A stretch of DNA of 27,500 nt from Pseudomonadota bacterium (GTDB taxonomy: Bacteria > Pseudomonadota > Alphaproteobacteria > Rhizobiales > Xanthobacteraceae): positions 1 through 27,500 of the forward strand of contig JAFAFP010000124.1 in the NCBI GenBank assembly GCA_023423415.1, given 5' to 3'. How positions within the stretch are numbered: the first letter of the stretch is position 1; every line of letters begins with the position of its first letter. This document shows, piece by piece, positions 24,198 to 27,500 of the stretch. The notes below the pieces were generated by a model, which saw nothing but the letters and a program-made list of their open reading frames with translations, did no database searches and had not been told where the DNA came from. The translations under genes were made by a program, and so were the position numbers.

Positions 24198-25067
24198 TCA
24201 GGCCTGAACATGATGTTGAAAACGAAGTGATGAGGGACACCCGCATGTGTCCGCAAAGAAACCGGCGAAGCATTCGCGCAATCCATCGCGCCAGGCCGCG
24301 TCGCTGGCAGCGCCGTGAAGTGCGCATGGCCAACCGGTCGGCGCAGATAGGATGCGCTCGCGAACGGCGACACCCGATTTCCGAAGACGTTGCGCATATT
24401 TCAACGTCTCGTCGCGCAGCAGATCGTCCTCCGCTGTCACCAGCAACGCTGGCGCAAGCCCACCAAGGCGGGACGAACCGATCGGCGATGCGTAGGGATG
24501 CGCAGCTCTGGCCGCTGATCCAAGATATTGATGCCAGCCATCGGCCCATTGGCAATCCGCCGGACCAGCGTTGGCTTCGCGCATCGAGCAGGTCGCAAGG
24601 CATGGGTCGAGCATGGGAGACAGGAGGATTTGACCAACCAGGGCCGGCGCTTGCTGATCGCGCGCCATCAAGGCGAGAGCCGCGGCAAGATTACCCCCGG
24701 CCTCTTCGCCGGCGACATAAAGGGGGATCTTCTTTTTGATGCCCGAGACACGCCCGCGACTGATCTGGCTCAGCACATCGAAACTGGTCTCAAGCGCTTG
24801 CGGGAAGCGGTGCTGTGGGGCGAGTGGGTAATCGACCGAAACGGCAATTGCGCCGGCTTCCGCCAGCAGAGTCGACACTGCAGCCCCGGAATCCAGCGAG
24901 CCGGCGACGAAGGCGCCGCTGTGGAGGTGTAGAACCACCGCTCTCGGCGAGGTGGTCAACCCGCGATACACCCGTACGCCAACGGGCGCACGACCCGTCC
25001 CCGGGACCATCAGGTCGGTCCGGGACAGCTCATTCCCTGCGTATGTGTTGGGTCGGTCGGGTGACAT
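24198..25067 (-). CDS. HSL-family alpha/beta-hydrolase homologue lacking the nucleophile Ser (possible pseudoenzyme)
   Basis: A 289-aa protein resembling hormone-sensitive-lipase-type esterases: a HLHSGAFVAGS oxyanion loop in place of HGGG (about 47-57), DYPLAPQHRFPQALE (about 79-93), VAGEEAGGNLAAALAL (about 118-133), PALLVTAEDDLLRDE (about 210-224, with the acid Asp), and a candidate His near the C-terminus. The nucleophile elbow usually reads GDSAGG; here it is GEEAGG, so Ser is replaced by Glu, and the codons GAA GAG are plain in the DNA. It may be inactive, a binding or regulatory protein, or use another mechanism. It is intact and first in a likely operon with the efflux genes, 17 bp before the membrane fusion gene. 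The start ATG at 25067 lacks an obvious ribosome binding site. Confidence 0.82.
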   Translation of the reverse strand: MSPDRPNTYAGNELSRTDLMVPGTGRAPVGVRVYRGLTTSPRAVVLHLHSGAFVAGSLDSGAAVSTLLAEAGAIAVSVDYPLAPQHRFPQALETSFDVLSQISRGRVSGIKKKIPLYVAGEEAGGNLAAALALMARDQQAPALVGQILLSPMLDPCLATCSMREANAGPADCQWADGWHQYLGSAARAAHPYASPIGSSRLGGLAPALLVTAEDDLLRDETLKYAQRLRKSGVAVRERILSAPTGWPCALHGAASDAAWRDGLRECFAGFFADTCGCPSSLRFQHHVQA

Positions 25068-25151
25068 CTGGCGGCTTCGGATTGAACGCCCATATTGCGA
25101 TGCACTCAGAATTGGTGGGTCGCTCGTCGGAATAAATGGCTTTGATTTGGC

Positions 25152-25172
25152 TTCACTGTTTCTGTGTGTGAA
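25152..25172. promoter_or_regulatory. Candidate LysR binding site TTCAC-N11-GTGAA
   Basis: TTCAC (25152-25156) and GTGAA (25168-25172) are 5-bp inverted arms separated by 11 nt, ending 11 bp upstream of the LysR start and 85 bp from the divergent esterase start. The layout fits the T-N11-A pattern of LysR proteins, so autoregulation plus control of the efflux operon is likely but unproven. Confidence 0.45.
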
Positions 25173-25183
25173 TAATAGGTCGA

Positions 25184-26128
25184 ATGTCCTTGCCCAATCA
25201 CAGTCAGGCCCCGCGCTACGATCAGCTCCTCGCCATGCGCGCCTTTGCGCGTGTGGTCGAAGCCGGCACGTTCACGCGCGCTTCCGATTCGCTGGATATG
25301 CCGAAGGCGACACTGACGAAGCTGATCCAGACGCTCGAGGCTCACCTGCGGACAAGGCTTCTGAACCGCACCACCCGGCGCGTCACGGTCACGCCGGACG
25401 GGGCCGCCTACTACGAACGCGTCATACAATTCCTGGCCGATCTCGATGAGCTCGACGGCAGCATGGCGCTGTCACAAGCGAGCCCGAAAGGCCGGCTGCG
25501 GATCGATATCAGCGGATCGCTCGCCAATCTGGTGGTCATTCCGGCGCTGCCGGTCTTCCTTGCACGCTATCCCGATATTCAGATCGATATCGGCGTGACA
25601 GACCGACCAGTGAATCTCGTCGCCGAGAATGTCGATTGCGTCGTACGTGCCGGAGAGATTACCGATCAATCGCTGATCGCGCGGCGCGTCGCCGAGCTTT
25701 CATTCGTCACCTGCGCGGCGCCTTCATATCTTCAGCGTCACGGCGAACCGCAACACCCCAAAGATCTCGAACAGGAACACACCGTCGTCGGCTATTTCAG
25801 CGCCGATTCGGGCCGGCATTGGTCGCCCAACTTCCTGATCGATAACAAACCCACCGACATCAATGCCCGCTACATCGCCGCGTTCAACGATAGCAGCTCT
25901 TACGTCGCTGCCGGCCTGGCGGGGCTTGGAATTATCCAGCCGCCGCTCTTCATGGTTCGACAGCATTTCAATGCCGGTACGCTGCAGCCGGTTCTGACGC
26001 AGTGGGCGACGGAGCCGATGCCGCTGCATATTGTTTACCCGCCGAACCGGCATCTCAGCGCCAAGTTGCGGATCTTCGTCGATTGGATCGCCGAGCTTTT
26101 TGCTCGCAATGAACTGATGCGAAGGTGA
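25184..26128 (+). CDS. LysR-family transcriptional regulator, likely regulator of the RND operon
   Basis: A 314-aa LysR protein. The winged helix (about 12-75) contains FARVVEAGTFTRASDSLDMPKATLTKLI, of the type found in the CrgA/DmlR/PgrR group. The effector domain starts near 95 (KGRLRIDISGSLANLVVIPALPVFLARYPDIQ), again typical of that group. The ATG at 25184 matches the family start; no strong ribosome binding site. It is divergent from the esterase-MFP-RND operon across a 116-bp gap, the usual arrangement of a LysR protein and its target. A short inverted repeat lies just upstream. The ligand is unknown. Confidence 0.92.
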   Translation: MSLPNHSQAPRYDQLLAMRAFARVVEAGTFTRASDSLDMPKATLTKLIQTLEAHLRTRLLNRTTRRVTVTPDGAAYYERVIQFLADLDELDGSMALSQASPKGRLRIDISGSLANLVVIPALPVFLARYPDIQIDIGVTDRPVNLVAENVDCVVRAGEITDQSLIARRVAELSFVTCAAPSYLQRHGEPQHPKDLEQEHTVVGYFSADSGRHWSPNFLIDNKPTDINARYIAAFNDSSSYVAAGLAGLGIIQPPLFMVRQHFNAGTLQPVLTQWATEPMPLHIVYPPNRHLSAKLRIFVDWIAELFARNELMRR

Positions 26129-26151
26129 CTGGCAAAGCCTGGAAAGCAAAA

Positions 26152-26171
26152 AGCCGCCCTTCGGGGCGGCT
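26152..26171. terminator. Terminator with UUCG loop between lysR and tRNA-fMet
   Basis: AGCCGCCC (26152-26159), TTCG loop, GGGCGGCT (26164-26171). On the minus strand the stem is followed by TTTTT, making a strong intrinsic terminator for the tRNA transcript, 29 nt after the tRNA 3' end. On the plus strand it is followed by CATTTC and may also serve the convergent LysR gene, which ends 23 bp before it. Confidence 0.8.
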
Positions 26172-26200
26172 CATTTCAGATGTCCGGTAAACATCCGAGT

Positions 26201-26277
<77 letters not shown>

Positions 26278-26409
26278 TTAAACCCGTGCGGAACTTGGGA
26301 AGGCCTTGGGGCCACCTTTTCCGCATCTGGCGTAATGCTTTCACTATCGCCTGATTTCATGCACCGGGCGAACCCGGAAACACAAACGCGGGACCAGCCC
26401 GCGCGCTGC

Positions 26410-26437
26410 TATGTAACAATCGTGCGACGGTTTGCAA
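26410..26437 (-). promoter_or_regulatory. Candidate promoter of tRNA-fMet with structured leader
   Basis: On the minus strand TTGCAA (26432-26437) and TACATA (26410-26415) are separated by 16 nt, placing a start near 26403, about 126 nt before the tRNA. The leader opens with CGCGGG/CCCGCG (26387-26403) and then CCGGG-TTCG-CCCGG (26364-26377). No gene is otherwise seen in 26278-26589. Confidence 0.4.
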
Positions 26438-26589
26438 AGGATTCTTTTGGCTTTTCAAACAAATAAGCCGAGCAAAGAAAGCCGTCCAAATCTGATGGAA
26501 TGACAGCGCAAATACCTGCGCCCGAGCGGGTTTTTGCCCAACACCGTGCGCTAGAAGCAAAGCAGGCGCACGGTGGCTCGGGTTCAGCT

Positions 26590-26829
26590 CTATGACTTGG
26601 GCGAATAACGTGTAGCTACGCTCGCCTTGCTCACCTTTATCGCGCTGTCGGGGCGGCGCTCTGGCGGAGTCGTGACGGCCAAATTGTCCGGCCAGGTCGC
26701 CACCTTCCGAAGCTCGCCGACGGTCTTGGCCGAAACCCCGACACCCGGATCGACCTCGACCCGCATCCGATCCGGCCAACCACCAAGCAGCGTCTGAAGC
26801 GCCACGACACTTTTCGCTTTGTATCGCAT
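26590..26829 (-). CDS. Small hypothetical protein
   Basis: A 79-aa frame starting MRYKAKSVVALQTLLGGWPD. The ATG is preceded by AGGGAGG about 9 nt upstream, and a promoter-like pair lies about 90 nt further up, which is the main support. No signal peptide, membrane segment or Cys is present, and I recognise no domain. It could be a remnant of a longer gene. An overlapping 164-aa frame on the same strand (26357-26851) lacks such a start signal. Confidence 0.5.
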   Translation of the reverse strand: MRYKAKSVVALQTLLGGWPDRMRVEVDPGVGVSAKTVGELRKVATWPDNLAVTTPPERRPDSAIKVSKASVATRYSPKS

Positions 26830-26922
26830 GAACGTTCCCTCCCTGCGTCACCGCAGCTACCGGGATCTCTCGGACGTCGGAGGCAAACCAGGACGAGCAA
26901 TCCTCCGAGCAGCCTCACCGCG

Positions 26923-26951
26923 ATTTACAATTCTAACACAGAGTGGGTCAA
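26923..26951 (-). promoter_or_regulatory. Candidate sigma70-type promoter for the small ORF
   Basis: On the minus strand TTGACC (26946-26951) and GTAAAT (26923-26928) are separated by 17 nt. The predicted start near 26916 gives a leader of about 87 nt before the small ORF. The -35 box is a good match, the -10 box a moderate one. Confidence 0.4.
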
Positions 26952-27044
26952 AGTTCAGGCAACGACGTTTGGTTTCCTTCGGCGCCGAAAATTCCGTTCG
27001 CCGAAAACCTGCGCACGATCCTCTCTCGCTGCAGCCAATGAAAA

Positions 27045-27111
27045 AAGGCCGCCGTTGCAAGGACGTCCGGTGCACCAAGGCAAATCCGGACATCCGCCAA
27101 CAAGCGGCCTT
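27045..27111 (-). terminator. Composite intrinsic terminator after the partial tctC-like gene
   Basis: On the minus strand, outer arms AAGGCCGC and GCGGCCTT (27104-27111 with 27045-27052) enclose a second stem GTCCGG/CCGGAC (27086-27091 with 27065-27070). The outer stem runs straight into TTTTTT. It lies 25 nt after the stop codon of the gene to its right. Confidence 0.75.
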
Positions 27112-27136
27112 CATATCGGCTGACGCTATGGTCCTG

Positions 27137-27500
27137 TTACTCCGGCTGGATGCCTGACGCCTTGATCAGCTTGCCGCGAACATCGAGTCCCGTCTTGATC
27201 GTGGCGGCGAGTTCGGCGGGCGGATTGGCCGTCACCACGAGCCCGACACCGCCAAGCTTCTTGGTAATCGCCTCGGATTTGAGAATCTTAGCCGAAGCTT
27301 CGCTCAACTGCTGCACTACGGCCGGCGGCGTTCCTGCCGGCGCGACCAGCGCGACCCAGGACGACATTTCGAATCCCGGCAGCGTCTCCGCGATCGTCGG
27401 GACATTCGGCAGCTCGGCATAACGCGTCTTGTCCGCGACGCCGATAATGCGGATCTTGCCGGAATCATGCAGCGTCTTGGCAGCCGACAGGCTCAGGAAC
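27137..27500 (-). CDS. TctC/Bug-family substrate-binding protein, C-terminal part (runs off the window)
   Basis: The reading frame is open to the window edge; about 120 C-terminal residues are visible. They show the family pattern GKIRIIGVADKTRYAELPNV, PTIAETLPGFEMSSW and VALVAPAGTPPAVVQQL, where a short internal Met should not be taken as the start. The N-terminal signal peptide and ligand loop lie to the right of 27500. It is not part of the tctCBA operon at 9980-13097; orphan Bug proteins are commonly numerous in such genomes. It ends with a composite terminator. Confidence 0.9.
   Translation of the reverse strand, partial: FLSLSAAKTLHDSGKIRIIGVADKTRYAELPNVPTIAETLPGFEMSSWVALVAPAGTPPAVVQQLSEASAKILKSEAITKKLGGVGLVVTANPPAELAATIKTGLDVRGKLIKASGIQPE

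Larger units (their letters stand above)
26830..27136. other. Intergenic region left of the partial TctC gene
   Basis: This 307-bp stretch holds no convincing gene. It contains the leader and candidate promoter of the small ORF (26923-26951) and a composite terminator (27045-27111) serving the gene that enters from the right. Confidence 0.5.

Noticed and set aside
26819..27157. Plus-strand frame of 112 codons
   Set aside because: It crosses a composite terminator and the 3' end of a recognised minus-strand gene, and has no start signal or domain.

Overview
The window looks like chromosomal DNA of an alphaproteobacterium of the order Hyphomicrobiales, most likely the Bradyrhizobium/Rhodopseudomonas/Xanthobacteraceae neighbourhood. 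This rests on the GC-rich coding style, close protein resemblance to families common there, the palindromic intergenic repeats (CCCCG..CGGGG and GCGCGG..CCGCGC types), and an initiator tRNA with an A-U pair in the anticodon stem. No phage, transposase, integrase or CRISPR array was seen.

Region 1 (1-13.1 kb) is an oxalate and formate catabolism island. From right to left on the minus strand it carries a tripartite tricarboxylate-type transporter (tctC, tctB, tctA), then a probable operon of a GntR/FCD regulator, oxalyl-CoA decarboxylase (oxc), formyl-CoA transferase (frc), a 10-formyl-THF hydrolase-like formyltransferase and formate-THF ligase (fhs), closed by a strong intrinsic terminator. 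Beyond it lie a plus-strand LysR regulator and, divergent from it, the fused NuoE/NuoF-type beta subunit of an NAD-dependent formate dehydrogenase. Together these would take up a dicarboxylate (perhaps oxalate), activate it to oxalyl-CoA, decarboxylate it to formyl-CoA, release formate, and either oxidise formate for NADH or load it on tetrahydrofolate. A 12-bp-arm palindrome at 9878-9904 is the likely GntR operator. An ATAG/CTAT cluster at 1848-1908 is the likely LysR operator.

Region 2 (13.1-19.6 kb) holds less well characterised genes: a secreted TPR protein with His-rich motifs, a small membrane-anchored Cys-rich protein, a secreted protein of unknown function, an exported alpha/beta hydrolase-like protein, a DUF488 protein and an orphan NMT1/SsuA-type substrate-binding protein.

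Region 3 (19.6-26.2 kb) is an efflux locus on the minus strand: an HSL-type esterase homologue whose nucleophile Ser is replaced by Glu, a membrane fusion protein and a MexF-like RND pump. A divergent LysR regulator flanks it. Region 4 (26.2-27.5 kb) contains initiator tRNA-fMet with a structured leader, a small unknown ORF, a composite terminator, and the C-terminal part of a second TctC/Bug binding protein that runs off the right edge.

The most interesting points are the formyltransferase homologue inside an oxalate operon, the histone-like Lys/Ala tail on formyl-CoA transferase, and the nucleophile-less esterase in the RND operon.
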